In this document: positions 31,940 through 42,553 of the stretch, in pieces | Layout: each line of letters starts with the position of its first letter | Numbering within the stretch: position 1 is the stretch's first letter | DNA from: Oreohelix idahoensis | Lineage: Eukaryota; Mollusca; Gastropoda; Stylommatophora; Oreohelicidae | Length of the DNA stretch: 64,000 nt | Direction: 5' to 3' | Assembly (NCBI GenBank): GCA_024509875.1 | Contig: JAMPIV010000305.1 | Coordinates: 496,001-560,000, forward strand | Translations under genes and position numbers: made by a program | Notes under the pieces: model-generated | The model's database searches: none | What the model was told of the DNA's origin: nothing | The model's input: only the letters and a program-made list of their open reading frames with translations

Positions 31940-34313
31940 TTAAATATGTGCAAAATAGAATATAAGTCTAGAGTGCGGACATAAAAAATGTTTGATTTTT
32001 GAGAGTTGAAACAATTTTTGTGAGATCTTATTTGCGATGAAATAGACATGTGACTTCCAGCTTAGAGACTGGTCGATGACCACACCCAACAGGCTGTGGT
32101 CCGTAACTTGCTTAATACGTTCTCCATCTAGAGATAAAGATAACGTATTTGGTTGACAGTGCAGAATCTTTTGGCGGGTTGAGATAATCAAAGATTGAGT
32201 TTTGTTTTTATTAATGAACATACTATTAGTAGTGCACCAATCTTGTACAATGTCCAGGTGATGCTGTAAAAGAGACTGAACAGTGTTAATGTCTGTGCCA
32301 GCTACTGTTACTGTGGTATCATCAGCAAACATAAGACAATCGTCATGTGGCAATGACAAGGGCAGGTCATTGATGAAGATGCTGAAGAGTAAAGGTCCTA
32401 GTATCGAGCCCTGCGGGACACCCATTGTAGTGGTGTATGATTTAGAGAGCACATTATTGTATAAGACTCGTTGTGTTCTGTTTTCAAGGAATGATTTTAT
32501 TAATGTGATCACTTGTGGATGAAATTTGTACACCGCAAGCTTTTGTATTAGCAACGAGTGGTCAATTGTATCAAATGCTTTGTAAAGGTCGATTAATAAC
32601 ACTCCATTTATTTTTTCGCAGTTGATATTAGAATGCCAGATTTTAGTCAACAAGGATTGACAAGAGTGTTTGGGTCGAAATCCAGATTGGTTTTCATGTA
32701 TAAGATTGTAGCTGTTCAGTGAAGAAAGAATATGTTTATACATGTGTCGTTCAAGAGGTTTAGTTATGACTGATAGTAGGGAAATCGGCCGGTAGTTTGT
32801 GACGACATTACTATCACCTTCTTTAGGTACTGGTACCACTAAGCCGGTTTTCAGTCGTTGAGGAAACACTTTCTTTGTGAGGCACAGATTGTAAATGTAA
32901 GTGAGTGAGTTGCATACAACAGGCTCTGCAATCTGAAGTATCCTCGAAGATATTCCATCTTCACCGCACGATTTCTTCTGAGGTAATGATTTAATTAAAA
33001 TAGAAACCTCCGAGACTGACAGTAAAGGTAATTCAGGAAGGTGGGCTTCGTTTAACCTTGATTGAACGAAATCAGAAAGAGCAGCACAATTCAGTTGCTG
33101 ATGATTTATCCCGGATGTTCGTGCGATGGACGAGAAGAACTGGCAAAATTCATCAGCATTAATGTTTGTAGCTTGCTGTCGGAGGTTATGCCGGCGTACA
33201 TTTGTGAGAAGGTTAATAGCGCTCCAGATTTTAGATGAGCTCCGGCCGTCGTCAATAATGGATCTGAGGTGCTGTCTTTTAGATTTCCTTAAAATGTACT
33301 GCGCTAAGTTTCTATATTTTCTATAGCTTGCATGGTCTCCAATCTTCTTGAAATAGTCTCGCTGTTGCCTAGTTTTCAGGTATTCCATTGTTATCCATGG
33401 AGGCATAATTCTTGACTTGACACGTTTCATACGCACAGGAGCATGTTTGTTAAGAACTGAAGTGAATGCTGACATCCATATTTCTAGGGCTTCAGTCGGG
33501 TCAGATACTCCATAGACATTATCAAAAGGTGTCTCTAAGAGATCAGACAAGAACTTGGAGCTATCAAAATTCTTGAATATTCGTGCCTGTACAACCTGGT
33601 GACAGAGTTTAGGAATTCGAACTCCCTTTTTGGTCCAGGTGCAACATATGGGATAGTGATCGCTTAGACCACATATGGGAACGCAGACTTCAATGACGTG
33701 AGCAGTGTTAGTAACATACAGATGATCTATGCAGGTTGATGACTTGTCTGTGACACGGGTTGGTAGCGATATCAACTGGTTCAGGTTGTACAGGGTATAC
33801 AAATGATCCCAATTAACGTTTCGCTTCAAGGCATCAATATTGAAGTCTCCCATTATTAATAGTTCCAAAGAAGTTATCCAGACTTTGTCCATCATGTCCG
33901 AGAACTGATCTAGCCATTCCATTTTGGCATCCGGATTGCGGTATATAAAGCCAATTAATATAGAGGTAGTGTGTGGGAGTCGGACTTCCAGCCACATGCA
34001 TTCAACTTCAGGACATTCAAGATCAACGCGTCTTATAGCATTGATGCTTGTGTGCACATAGGCAGCCACACCAGTTTCAAACCTAATTGATGGATCCCGA
34101 CGGAAAATTTCATAATTTGCAATTTGCAGTTCTTGGTTAGAAATGTGTTCATTAAGTCTAGTTTCTGTTACACCAAAAATATGAAAGTATGCATTGTTAT
34201 TATAGAGTATGGAAGTAATTTCAGCCAATTTACTCACATTGTAGAGATGACAAACATTCAAATGTCCCAACCTGAGTCCCTGACGATTTGGGTATTCCGT
34301 TGTGACATATTTA
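31940..34313 (-). pseudogene. CR1/Jockey-type LINE endonuclease-reverse transcriptase
   Basis: Open frame of about 790 codons, truncated at the N-terminus: the frame is already open at the 5' junction and reads GLRLGHLNVCHL. Endonuclease: GVTETRLNEHI, GDFNIDAL and LSDHYPI within the first 215 residues. Reverse transcriptase at about 440-720: RPISLLSVITKPLERHM, LIDLYKAFDTIDHSLL, GVPQGSILGPLLF and FADDTTVTV with the catalytic Asp pair. The frame ends shortly after RT at a frameshift. The enzyme core is intact, but loss of the start and of the C-terminal frame implies inactivity. Confidence 0.9.
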
Positions 34314-34557
34314 TTGGCGCGGGGCCCCTAAAAGCGCGGGGCCCGTAGCATATGCTACTTTGGCTACTACGTTAATCCGGCTCTGCATGGCTCACATGAC
34401 CAACTACATTCTTTCTGCGGCTGCCCTGTTGGATAACTGGTTAAAAACTCTAGCGATGTTTCGACATTTAGCCTAACATTTTTTTAGCAGGAGAACTTTG
34501 GAAAGGCTTTTAAACTATGTAATTTTTTATGTAATTAAGAAAAATGCAATTGGACAT

Positions 34558-34897
34558 CTTCTTTCTTCTTCCATCCTTAGCCATCAACCGGCAAAGCAGT
34601 ATGTGGCCAGTACGCCTAGTGGCGTCTTAGGGCAACAACAAATTGATCAATCTATCGCTGTTTCCACCACGCCTAGTGGCGTCTTTGTGGAACAAAAACA
34701 GACCAAACAATCTATCATTGTTTCCGTAATCAGATTGGTTGGCAAGCAGGTGATCAGCCCACTGTGCGAAGTTTTTACGGGATGGGGTAAACAGCCCCAT
34801 GCCCATACCCTCCTTAGTCGCTTTTTACGACATGCGTGGTAGGGTGCAGTGTTACTATTCTTTGCTCCCCTTTCGGGCCCCGGTAACACACGGGTGA
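34558..34897 (-). mobile_element. LINE-tailed SINE or internally deleted LINE in the outer hAT
   Basis: 340 bp flanked by the 10-bp duplication AATTGGACAT (34548-34557 and 34898-34907). On the minus strand it ends in AAG repeats. Its last ~90 bp match the 3' end of the RTE-like LINE at 42554-42645 (shared blocks 'cacgcctagtggcgtct', 'gggcaacaacaaattga', 'atccttagcc', 'gcaaagcag'). The upstream part, with TGTCGTAAAAAGCGACTAAGG-like sequence near 34820, is unrelated to that LINE copy and shows no tRNA A/B boxes. The palindrome ACGCC...GGCGT occurs twice. Confidence 0.78.
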
Positions 34898-35139
34898 AAT
34901 TGGACATACTGTGAAAAAATTACACGTACAAGAAAACACATAAACAAAGTGCACTTTGAAAACCCTTACTATAAAAAAGAAAACAGCACAGATAAAATAG
35001 TTTCTTTCTAACATTTTTTAAATATTTTTGTCGGAAAATCATTCACTGTTATACTGCACTCATGATTCACTCTCCATTACAAAAAACTTGTACAGTAAAA
35101 CTAAAAAAAAAAAATATGATGAATAAAGTACTAGTCACC

Positions 35140-35460
35140 TCAGTGTGAAACTTGAGCTTGCTTGTTGTTACACAGCTTGTCAAATCTTGGCACCAATTGA
35201 GATACAGCTACCATCATTTCCTCCTCCACATCAAGTCTTGATCTGAACTTGGTTTTTATGACAGCCACTGCTGAAAACCCAGCCTCGCAGAGATGGGAGG
35301 TTGCAAAACGAATTAATATCTTCAGTGCTCTCTTGCTCAAGCTTGGGAACTCCTGTTTTACTGAATACCAACATTTTGGCAATGCCATGGATGGAAACTT
35401 CCTTGTAGTGAAGAGTCTGATGAAAGTTCTATCAGTTCTTCATCTTCTGCAGTACTGAAG
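35140..35460 (-). pseudogene. Charlie/ZBED5-like hAT transposase, C-terminal fragment
   Basis: The minus-strand translation reads FPSLSKRALKILIRFATSHL, CEAGFSAVAVIKTKFRSRLD and RFDKLCNNKQAQVSH. This matches the hAT dimerisation tail as found in ZBED5, SCAND3 and related transposases. In a second frame just upstream, EELIELSSDSSLQ fits the preceding segment, so there is a frameshift near 35388. Only about 100 residues remain; the zinc finger and catalytic domain are gone. Confidence 0.82.
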
Positions 35461-35887
35461 TCCGAAGGAGTATCCCTACTGTAGGGATTTTGAACCCACT
35501 GAAACCTGTCACAGTTTTCAGGAAAGTATTTTTCAAAATGAACTCACCGTGTTACCTACTATGGTCGCGCGAGGAGAATGCGCGGAAAGTTGATAGGCGG
35601 GTCGGGAGAGCGAGACCTCAAAGGCTGGCCAACATCAAAAGTGAAATTTCTCCGGGGTCACGCAGGTTGACAAACACCAAAAATGAAATTTCCCACGGCT
35701 CTGTGTTTTCTTTACAGCTAAATACGAAAAAAAAAAAAATCCAAGCCCACCCATGGCGCCCCAAGGCGCCGCGGCGCACAGGTTGAAAACCGCTGTTTTA
35801 AACGATAGGATACCGATTAATACGCGCGGAATAATTATCCTTTCAATAACCATTGTATATTAAAGTTAAAATTGCGTGATTATATTT

Positions 35888-36165
35888 AAGGTAAGGTAAA
35901 GGATCCCGTTTACACGCCCGTAGAGGCATATTGGGAATATGGTGTTAGGCCCATATTTTCTCGACCAACGGCACACTTGGGGTGATGTGGTCAGCATCAC
36001 GCCGGCCGCCTTAACCTTCCCAGAGTTTTTCTGGCACCCAATTGGGGCTGGGTCGACCCAGGAGCTGTTTGAGGCCTAAAAAATTCCCACCTCAACTGGG
36101 GATCGAACCATGCACCACTGAGCTAGGAAGCCAGTGCACTAACGACTATGCTACCGTGGCTCCCA
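35888..36165 (-). mobile_element. tRNA-derived SINE
   Basis: On the minus strand the head reads GCCACGGTAGCATAGTCGTTAGTGC with a TAGC...TAGTG A-box-like segment, and then GGTTCGATCCC (complement near 36106-36116), a perfect B box. The body follows and the end has TTTACCTTACCTTA at about 35886-35900, a simple-repeat tail. No clear target duplication was found. It is a different family from the SINEs at 6283 and 59114. Confidence 0.78.
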
Positions 36166-36559
36166 ATTATTGTTTAACATGAGTAAATAAACAAGGGAAG
36201 TGAGTTAATTTACATAAAGAGTTTTTTTCCTCATCGAAATTAGATTATACTTAAACCACCAATTAAATGTCAAGATTTAATACTTAAATTTAAAACTGGG
36301 GTTAGTGAAAGAGCATAACAAATGAAGATTGAGTAGATTTCCAGAATTGTTCGGTAACACTTCGACGTCATAATCGAAATTTCACACACTGCGGTATAAA
36401 TTTACCGTTTGTCTATGTTTTTAGACCCCAACAACTCAAAGTTATGGTCAACTTTGGTCCAGTAGAACCACGAGAAGTTTTATATCGAAATACGGCCGAA
36501 GGCTCTATTATTTTGGAAAAGCTAACATTTTGCGATCTATGAGGAACAGTATTTTGTTT
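36166..36559. other. AT-rich spacer
   Basis: No ORF or element recognised between the SINE and the short LINE fragment. Confidence 0.5.
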
Positions 36560-36570
36560 TTGGAAAGAAT

Positions 36571-36800
36571 CATCATCATCAGCTTCCATCTCCACAACCA
36601 AGGTTGACAGTAATGGATTTCAAACGTCTTCTGTCTCTTAACTTTGGGGTGCATTCTGATAGACTCTTTCCTGTCCATCTCTTGATGTTATCTTCCCTCT
36701 TATATCGCTGTCTTCCCCTTGCACGTTTGCCTTCAACTCGCCATTCTATTATGGTCTTCTGCAAGGTGTTATGCCTTTGTATGTGGCCGAAATATTTTAG
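36571..36800 (-). mobile_element. 5'-truncated LINE 3' end (RTE-like)
   Basis: 230 bp flanked by the 11-bp duplication TTGGAAAGAAT (36560-36570 and 36801-36811). The minus-strand frame starts exactly at the junction with LKYFGHIQRHNTLQ and continues KRARGRQRYKRE, NIKRWTGKSL and RRRLKSITVNLGCGDGS, the C-terminus common to RTE-like endonuclease-RT proteins. The 3' tail is (GAT)n (36571-36582 on the plus strand reads catcatcatcag). Confidence 0.85.
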
Positions 36801-36811
36801 TTGGAAAGAAT

Positions 36812-37160
36812 ACAAATGCATTTATTAATCCTTTCAGCGTTGAGAACTCTATGCGTTGTTTTTATTTTTATTTTCCTTTTTCCACTCTTGATATCTATTG
36901 AAAATTTCTATATTTCGTTGAATAGATGCACCAAAAAAAGGAAAAGGTTTAGTCACTTTTAATAACAAGCCACAAACTAGAAAAAAAAGCATGTGGTAAG
37001 CAGCACACGGATTCCCTTTACGCACCACCGCTGGCCAAATACCGAAACAAATGTTATCGATGCCAGTAAAAGTGTTTACAGAATTGCTTAGAAAATCAAG
37101 ACTATTATCCAGTCCATAGCAATCGGTAAAGCTAAAAGCCAAAACATATTTTGTCTAGGT
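36812..37160. other. AT-rich spacer
   Basis: No gene recognised; the open frames here have no domain and no supporting signals. Confidence 0.5.
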
Positions 37161-37173
37161 AAGTAAAAGAGGA

Positions 37174-40100
37174 ACTCCGCCTATGCCGGTCCCAAGCCCG
37201 GATGAAAAAGGAGGAGAGCGGCCTGCATGGAGGCAGCCCCTCCACCATGCAAAGGCACAACAGGCCAATCACCTGTTTGCTTTAAACTATGATTACGAGC
37301 AATATAAGAGAGAAAACCGGACTGATTCTAAAGGCGACGAACTGGAACGGACTACGGACTACGACTTATGGAACTTGGAACACAAGAAATATAAATAGGA
37401 AAGAAGAGGAGCTGGTGGAAGAGATGAGGAAAGCCAAACTAGAAATCCTGGCTATCACCGAAACAAAGAAAAAGGGACAAGGAGTCACGGATCTCGATGG
37501 CAACACTCTGCTATACAGTGGTGTACCCACTTCTGAAAGAGCTAAAGGGGGCGTGGGTTGCATTGTGGCAAAAAACCAGAAAGATAGTATCAAGGGATGG
37601 AACTTTGTCTCGGAGCGCATTATGGTTGTAAAACTAAAAGAAGGAGAAACCGTAGTCAACCTGGTCATAGTGTATGGGCCAAATGAGGATGAGAGAGCAG
37701 AGGTCAAGGAGAAATTCTTCGAGCTGCTTCAAAGGACAGTGGATGACTGCCTAGATGAAGTTATCATGCTCGGAGATTTTAATGCCAGAGTTGGAAATGA
37801 CCATGCTAGATGGGGTGGAGTTATCGGAAGATATGGAGAAGATACTCTCAATGACAATGGAAAGCGACTCCTTAGATTCTGCAGTGAGCAGAATCTGATC
37901 ATCACAAAAACAAAGTTCCCCCATAAGCGCATACATGCATACACTAGATGTGAACCAACCAAGAATGAGAAGTCAGTGATCGACTATGCCATTGTTATGA
38001 GAAGCTCATTCAAATATGTCCGGGATGCTAGAGTCTGGAGGGGGCCAGAGATTGAAAGTGATCACTACCTGCTAACAATCAAAAGAACAACTGAAAGAGT
38101 TGCTCAGCCTAGGAACTGCCCAACATCACGCAAGAAACGAAGTAAACGAGAGGGAGAAATGAGCATTAGGACCTACAAGCTGAAAGAGCCAGAAATTAAG
38201 ACCAGATATCAGGGGCTTATTGCTGCAGCGGTGAGCAACACAGAAGAACGACCTGATGACTTGGAAACCCTCTGGAATAAATTCAAGGATATCATAAAGA
38301 CAGCTGCTGCAGAAGCATGCGGTGAAGTCCGACTTGGGAACAAGAGAAAGAGGACACCTTGGTGGACAGAGGAAGTCAAAGAGAAAATAAGAGAGAAGAA
38401 AATGGCATGGAAACAATACTTAGGAGCTAAAAACACAACAGGACAAATGGAAAAATATAGAGAATATGTGACACTCACAACAGAAGCAAAGAACAAAGTG
38501 CTAGCAGCAAAACAGAAGTCCTGGGAAGAATTTGGAGAAAAGCTAGAAAAAGATGCACAAGAAAACCAGAAATTGTTCTATAAGACCCTAAAGAACATGA
38601 GAAAGGAAAAACAATGCCCTCTCAAATTTATAAAGGACAAGCAAGGCAAATTGCTTACTGCCCCGAAGGAAGTAATGGAAAGATGGAAAGAATATTTCTC
38701 AGAACTCCTGGATGGTGAGCATGGTGAAGCATTAGAAATGATAACCACTAGCACAGAAGAGAAAACCAATGATGGTGAAGATGACATAAAGATGGAAGAA
38801 CTGAAGGCAGCACTGGAGAAAATCAAGATGGGCAAAGCAGCAGGGCATGATGGTATAACACCAGAAATGGTTAAGTACATGGGAGCATCAGGCGACCTAT
38901 TACTCTTAAGGGTTCTACAGGCAGCGTGGTACAACAAGACCATACCAAAGGATTGGGAGATTGCCATCATAACACCAATTTTCAAAAAGGGTGACAATCG
39001 ACAGTGTGGAAACCATAGAGGCATATCCCTTCTCAGTGTCCCTGGTAATATCTACTCTAGAATCCTAGAGCAGAGACTCCGACGCCTAGCTGAGCCACAA
39101 TTGGATGAGGTCCAGTGCGGATTCCGAGCAAACCGAAGTACTCAAGACCTAATCTTCACACTCAGACAGCTGAGTGAAAAGGCCCTTGAGTATAAGAGTG
39201 AGATCCATCTTTGTTTCATAGATCTGGAAAAGGCGTTTGACAGGGTCCCCTGGAGCAAACTTTGGGACTGTTTGGCAAGGAAGAACATTCCAGCACCTCT
39301 GATTCATGCTATACAGAGCTTCTACAAGTCTTGCAGAAATTATGTGAGGACAGCAAACCATAAGTCAGAAGAGTTCAGGACCACCACTGGTGTAAGACAA
39401 GGTGATATCCTGTCACCTTACCTTTTCATACTCCTCATGGACGATGTCATCAAGGCATGTAAGGAGAGAACAAGAAAGTATTCAGTGGGGTACTGGAAGA
39501 TGAGACAGGTCTGTATTTCGGAGCTGGCATTTGCTGATGATGTTGCCCTGATTGCTAAATCAGAGGCACATCTCCAATCCAACCTGCAAGTCTGGAAGGA
39601 AGAGCTGGAGAAGAGAGGGATGGTCATAAGCAGCTCTAAAACAAAATCCATGGTGATATCACGAGAAGAAAGAAGACATCAGATTAAGCTGGGAGAACAG
39701 GTCCTGGAGCAGGTCGACCACTTTAAATACCTCGGAGCTATTATAGACCGAAAGGGAGGCATCAAAGAAGAGTTGGCCACTCGAAAAGCAGCAGCTGGGA
39801 GACTTTTTCAGGCCATAAATCGAGGATTCCTCAGCAAGAGAGAGGTTGGTAAGAAAACGAAGATGGCTGTATACCGCTCCACCTATGTCCCAGTCTTGAC
39901 ATATGGATGCGAGTCATGGGCAATGACTACAACCCACAAAAGCCAGATCCAAACCTCAGAAATGAGGTATCTGAGGAAGGTGGTTGAAGTAACAAGAAGA
40001 GACATGGTACGCAACCAGACGATACGTCAAGGCCTTAAATCCCACCCCCTGCAGACCCAAGTAGAACAGTTCCAACTAAGATGGTTCGGCCATGTCTGCA

Positions 40101-40327
40101 GAATGGGAGAAGATCGGCTACCACGACAAGCATGGGAAACAAAGAGCCAAGGATCCAGACCCCCAGGACAACCCAGAGTCCGCTGGGAGGACAACATTAG
40201 ACAATCTTTGAAGGACCGAGGACTAGAATGGAACCAGGCCAGGAGGAAGACAGCCGATAGGATAGTCTGGCGTTCTCTCTTCCAAACCTCTACACCTCAC
40301 GGTAGAAGGGGAACGACTAAGTAAGTA
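37174..40327 (+). mobile_element. complete RTE-like LINE with intact ORF
   Basis: 3154 bp flanked by the 13-bp duplication AAGTAAAAGAGGA (37161-37173 and 40328-40340). It has a GC-rich 5' UTR of about 115 bp, one ORF of 1011 codons without stops, almost no 3' UTR and a short TAAG-type tail (aagtaagta). Size, single ORF, minimal 3' UTR and simple-repeat tail fit RTE-like LINEs. Clade assignment is by appearance only. Confidence 0.92.
37289..40324 (+). CDS. LINE endonuclease-reverse transcriptase, 1011 aa, intact
   Basis: Starts at an ATG after a short leader. N-terminal endonuclease: YGTWNTRN near residue 48, ITETKKKG near 77, GDFNARVG near 163, ESDHYLL near 250. Reverse transcriptase at about 515-800: GKAAGHDGITPE, HRGISLLSVPG, FIDLEKAFDRVPW, GVRQGDILSPYLF and FADDVALIA. 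C-terminal domain: KYLGAIIDRKGG, YVPVLTYGCESW, FGHVCRMG and GQPRVRWEDNI. All catalytic residues are present and there is no frameshift. With the perfect 13-bp duplication this is the best candidate in the window for a recently active, autonomous retroelement. RNase H is absent, as usual for RTE. Confidence 0.95.
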   Translation: MITSNIREKTGLILKATNWNGLRTTTYGTWNTRNINRKEEELVEEMRKAKLEILAITETKKKGQGVTDLDGNTLLYSGVPTSERAKGGVGCIVAKNQKDSIKGWNFVSERIMVVKLKEGETVVNLVIVYGPNEDERAEVKEKFFELLQRTVDDCLDEVIMLGDFNARVGNDHARWGGVIGRYGEDTLNDNGKRLLRFCSEQNLIITKTKFPHKRIHAYTRCEPTKNEKSVIDYAIVMRSSFKYVRDARVWRGPEIESDHYLLTIKRTTERVAQPRNCPTSRKKRSKREGEMSIRTYKLKEPEIKTRYQGLIAAAVSNTEERPDDLETLWNKFKDIIKTAAAEACGEVRLGNKRKRTPWWTEEVKEKIREKKMAWKQYLGAKNTTGQMEKYREYVTLTTEAKNKVLAAKQKSWEEFGEKLEKDAQENQKLFYKTLKNMRKEKQCPLKFIKDKQGKLLTAPKEVMERWKEYFSELLDGEHGEALEMITTSTEEKTNDGEDDIKMEELKAALEKIKMGKAAGHDGITPEMVKYMGASGDLLLLRVLQAAWYNKTIPKDWEIAIITPIFKKGDNRQCGNHRGISLLSVPGNIYSRILEQRLRRLAEPQLDEVQCGFRANRSTQDLIFTLRQLSEKALEYKSEIHLCFIDLEKAFDRVPWSKLWDCLARKNIPAPLIHAIQSFYKSCRNYVRTANHKSEEFRTTTGVRQGDILSPYLFILLMDDVIKACKERTRKYSVGYWKMRQVCISELAFADDVALIAKSEAHLQSNLQVWKEELEKRGMVISSSKTKSMVISREERRHQIKLGEQVLEQVDHFKYLGAIIDRKGGIKEELATRKAAAGRLFQAINRGFLSKREVGKKTKMAVYRSTYVPVLTYGCESWAMTTTHKSQIQTSEMRYLRKVVEVTRRDMVRNQTIRQGLKSHPLQTQVEQFQLRWFGHVCRMGEDRLPRQAWETKSQGSRPPGQPRVRWEDNIRQSLKDRGLEWNQARRKTADRIVWRSLFQTSTPHGRRGTTK

Positions 40328-40340
40328 AAGTAAAAGAGGA

Positions 40341-40690
40341 CAGCAGATAAAGTCCGCCACGTTGCCCTTTGTTTCCAGACTGTCTATCCATATTTACGTT
40401 ACAGCTAGCCTTAACCTAATCCCAACTCTGTTCCGAGCTTATTCAAGCAGCTAGCCTTAACCTAATGCCAATCCTGTTTCGAGCTTTGATAATTTCAATA
40501 TCGCCCGACAAACATTCAGGCCGTTTTGACAATAAAAACAAATCCAACTTGAAGGGAAACGCCGCGTTTTTTTTTGTTTTTTTTGCCAACATGGCCGCCT
40601 ACTGTCCCAGACGTGAGCCATGACTATTTTCTCCCATTTTGTAGAATTTAAATTCCCTTACTTTTTCAAGTTGAATTTTCGTCTTTAAAT
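40341..40690. other. spacer with a short imperfect duplication
   Basis: A unit of about 48 bp beginning 'agctagccttaacctaat' occurs twice in a row at about 40403-40500 with several substitutions. A T-homopolymer lies near 40568. No gene was seen. Confidence 0.55.
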
Positions 40691-41290
40691 GCAATTACTT
40701 TTCCACGATTCGATGACAGACATAAATTTTCATCTTTTACCTTTTAATTCCCCAAGGCTAAGGCCTTCAACAAACTTACGGCAACTATTCTTGCCCCGTG
40801 CCATCAGCTCAAGGTCTTTCCATGTCTACTTCGCCCTTTCATGTCTGTCTCCAGATATCTTTTCTATATGTTCTTTGGTCTTCCTCTACCTCTCCTACCC
40901 AGGAGTTTCCAGAACAAAGACCGTCTAGTAGTGGTATCAACAGGTGTTCTTATTGCATATCGCATCCATCTCCAACGACTTATTCTCATCTCTTGTTGCA
41001 CTCGCACGTGTGTAGTTCTTGTCATCAGTTCCTCATTAGTGATCTTGTCATACCACTTCAATCCTTCTATTATACGCAAGCATTCATTTATGAATGGCTG
41101 TAGCTGTTTGGTTGTTTTTGTTGTTCTCCAGTTTCAGAGCCATACAAGAGGAATGACTTGACATTTGAAATGAAAAGTTAGGTTTTTGTGATGGACCTGA
41201 TTTCTTCTGATCTCCATATGTGTACTATTGCAATAATAGACTCTTCAGCATTTTGTATTCGAACTTTGATATCACTAACTGTCGTAACTG
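40690..41290 (-). pseudogene. decayed LINE C-terminus (RTE-like)
   Basis: The minus-strand translation across frames shows VRIQNAEES, SNVKSFLLYGSET, INKCLRIIEGLKWYDKITNE, EMRISRWRWMRYAIR and GRRGRGRPKN, the post-RT region of RTE-like LINE proteins. Several stops and frame changes are present. No target duplication was identified, so limits are approximate. Confidence 0.75.
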
Positions 41291-42542
41291 TATACTAGTG
41301 TAACTACAACAATGGTTGTCGCTTTGATGGTCTATGGGATGTGATCAAGAAGGTCTCCAGAAATTGGCTCGTTAAGAAAGAAAGAGACCTACTCGAGATA
41401 AGGACAGGAAGAAGAGAATGTCAATGCTTTCCACTAGATAGTGGTTTCTAATAAGTTATGGCAAATGTTCTATTTCTCCACGACCTTAGCTTCTGACCTT
41501 AGATCTCGATTAGAAAGAACCCTCATCTAAATGTAGGATTTTACCTATATGTAAGAATTTAACACCGACAGCACGAATGATGCATTAACAAACTAGGTAA
41601 TGATCAATGCGGTTAGGTAATTTACTAGTTAAATATATACACATATAGGATTAGTGAAAAATTAAAAAGTGATGATATGACAGACAATTCACACACACAG
41701 GTGAGATGTAAATAATGTAGTTAGTTAAATATGAGTGAACCTATGTGAATGGTGAAATGATGATGTGATACATTAAGTGTTACCACACTGATGTTCAATC
41801 TACACTGTCTGTGTGTATCTCAATATTCCTCCACTATATGATTATACACATGTATGCAGAGACTATGCAGTGTAGGTGTATGGTATGTCGTGTGGGTTAT
41901 CTCCAAGACGAGGACGTACTGATGAAAACCGTTGACAAACCATTGACCGTTGTCTCAGGAAAATATCGGCTGTCTGATCTTGGAAATGCACTGACTGTAG
42001 CTCTTCACGAAATGATCTTCTAGTAATTAGTGAGTTTCATGCAATGAAGCTGGTCTGAGTGAATTTACGTCGTGCAATATACGATGGAAGTAGATAAATT
42101 CACTTCATGCACTGACGTAGTGAGTAGCTGAACTTGGTGATTTCAGCTTGATATCTTGACGAATCAACTTGTGTCTAAGTGGTCTTGGTAGGTAGACGGA
42201 TCAACTGGTAAGAATGTACTCTTGATTCGTAAAATACGCTTTTGGGTGAGTAGAACTTGATATAAATATGAGAATCAACTTGTGCGTGCTTTAAATTGAC
42301 TCAGGCCGTAAGCAACTGAGTGAATTGAATTTTATATATGTATATAGAATTAACTTGTGAGCACTAAATAAACTGGTTAATAAAATGCGGCGCTACCAAC
42401 GTTTACAAATGCGGGCGTAGCAATCTTCCTTCTAACTTAGGAAGTGTAGGACGTCATATCTTGTGAATTCTGCTATCAGGGCGTATTCTTTGCTAGCTTC
42501 TTTCCAGTTAGACGCCAAACATGTAATGTGTAGACTCAGACT
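41291..42542. other. AT-rich spacer
   Basis: No gene recognised. The phrase 'atcaactt/ggtg' recurs loosely between 42160 and 42360 (gaatcaacttgtg, gatcaactggt, gaattaacttgtg), perhaps a decayed repeat. Confidence 0.5.
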
Positions 42543-42553
42543 ACTGTTGTACT

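Larger units (their letters stand above)
31084..34313 (-). mobile_element. 5'-truncated CR1/Jockey-type LINE inside the inner hAT
   Basis: On the minus strand the element starts inside its ORF near 34313 and ends in AATAAA (complement of 31114-31119) followed by a (TTCG)n tail, seen as GAAC repeats at 31084-31110. It encodes endonuclease and reverse transcriptase but no RNase H, which fits the Jockey/CR1/L2 group. No clear target duplication was found. The 3' UTR contains a long (GA)n. Confidence 0.85.
27999..34385 (-). mobile_element. inner hAT transposon (ZMYM1-type transposase), nested in the outer hAT
   Basis: Terminal inverted repeats CAGGGCCGGATTAA (27999-28012) and CAGAGCCGGATTAA (complement of 34372-34385) are flanked by the 8-bp duplication CATGGCTC (27991-27998 and 34386-34393). 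Subterminal GC-rich blocks (gcggggcc...gtagcatatg) are also inverted. It carries an intact transposase ORF. A truncated LINE lies between that ORF and the right terminus, so transposon-derived sequence without the LINE is about 3.1 kb. Confidence 0.94.
27966..35795 (-). mobile_element. outer hAT transposon remnant (Charlie/ZBED5-like), with nested insertions
   Basis: The ends are inverted repeats CAGCGGTTTTCAACCT (from 27966) and its complement ending at 35795, flanked by the 8-bp duplication TTTTAAAC (27958-27965 and 35796-35803). An 8-bp duplication and a CAG...CTG terminus are hallmarks of hAT. Its own sequence is only 27966-27998 plus about 34394-35795, minus a SINE, so about 1.1 kb. It retains a piece of transposase at 35140-35460. 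Confidence 0.9.

Noticed and set aside
34647..34907. 86-codon minus-strand ORF over the LINE-tailed SINE
   Set aside because: It spans the insertion junction and has no similarity to a known protein; the repeat explains the sequence.
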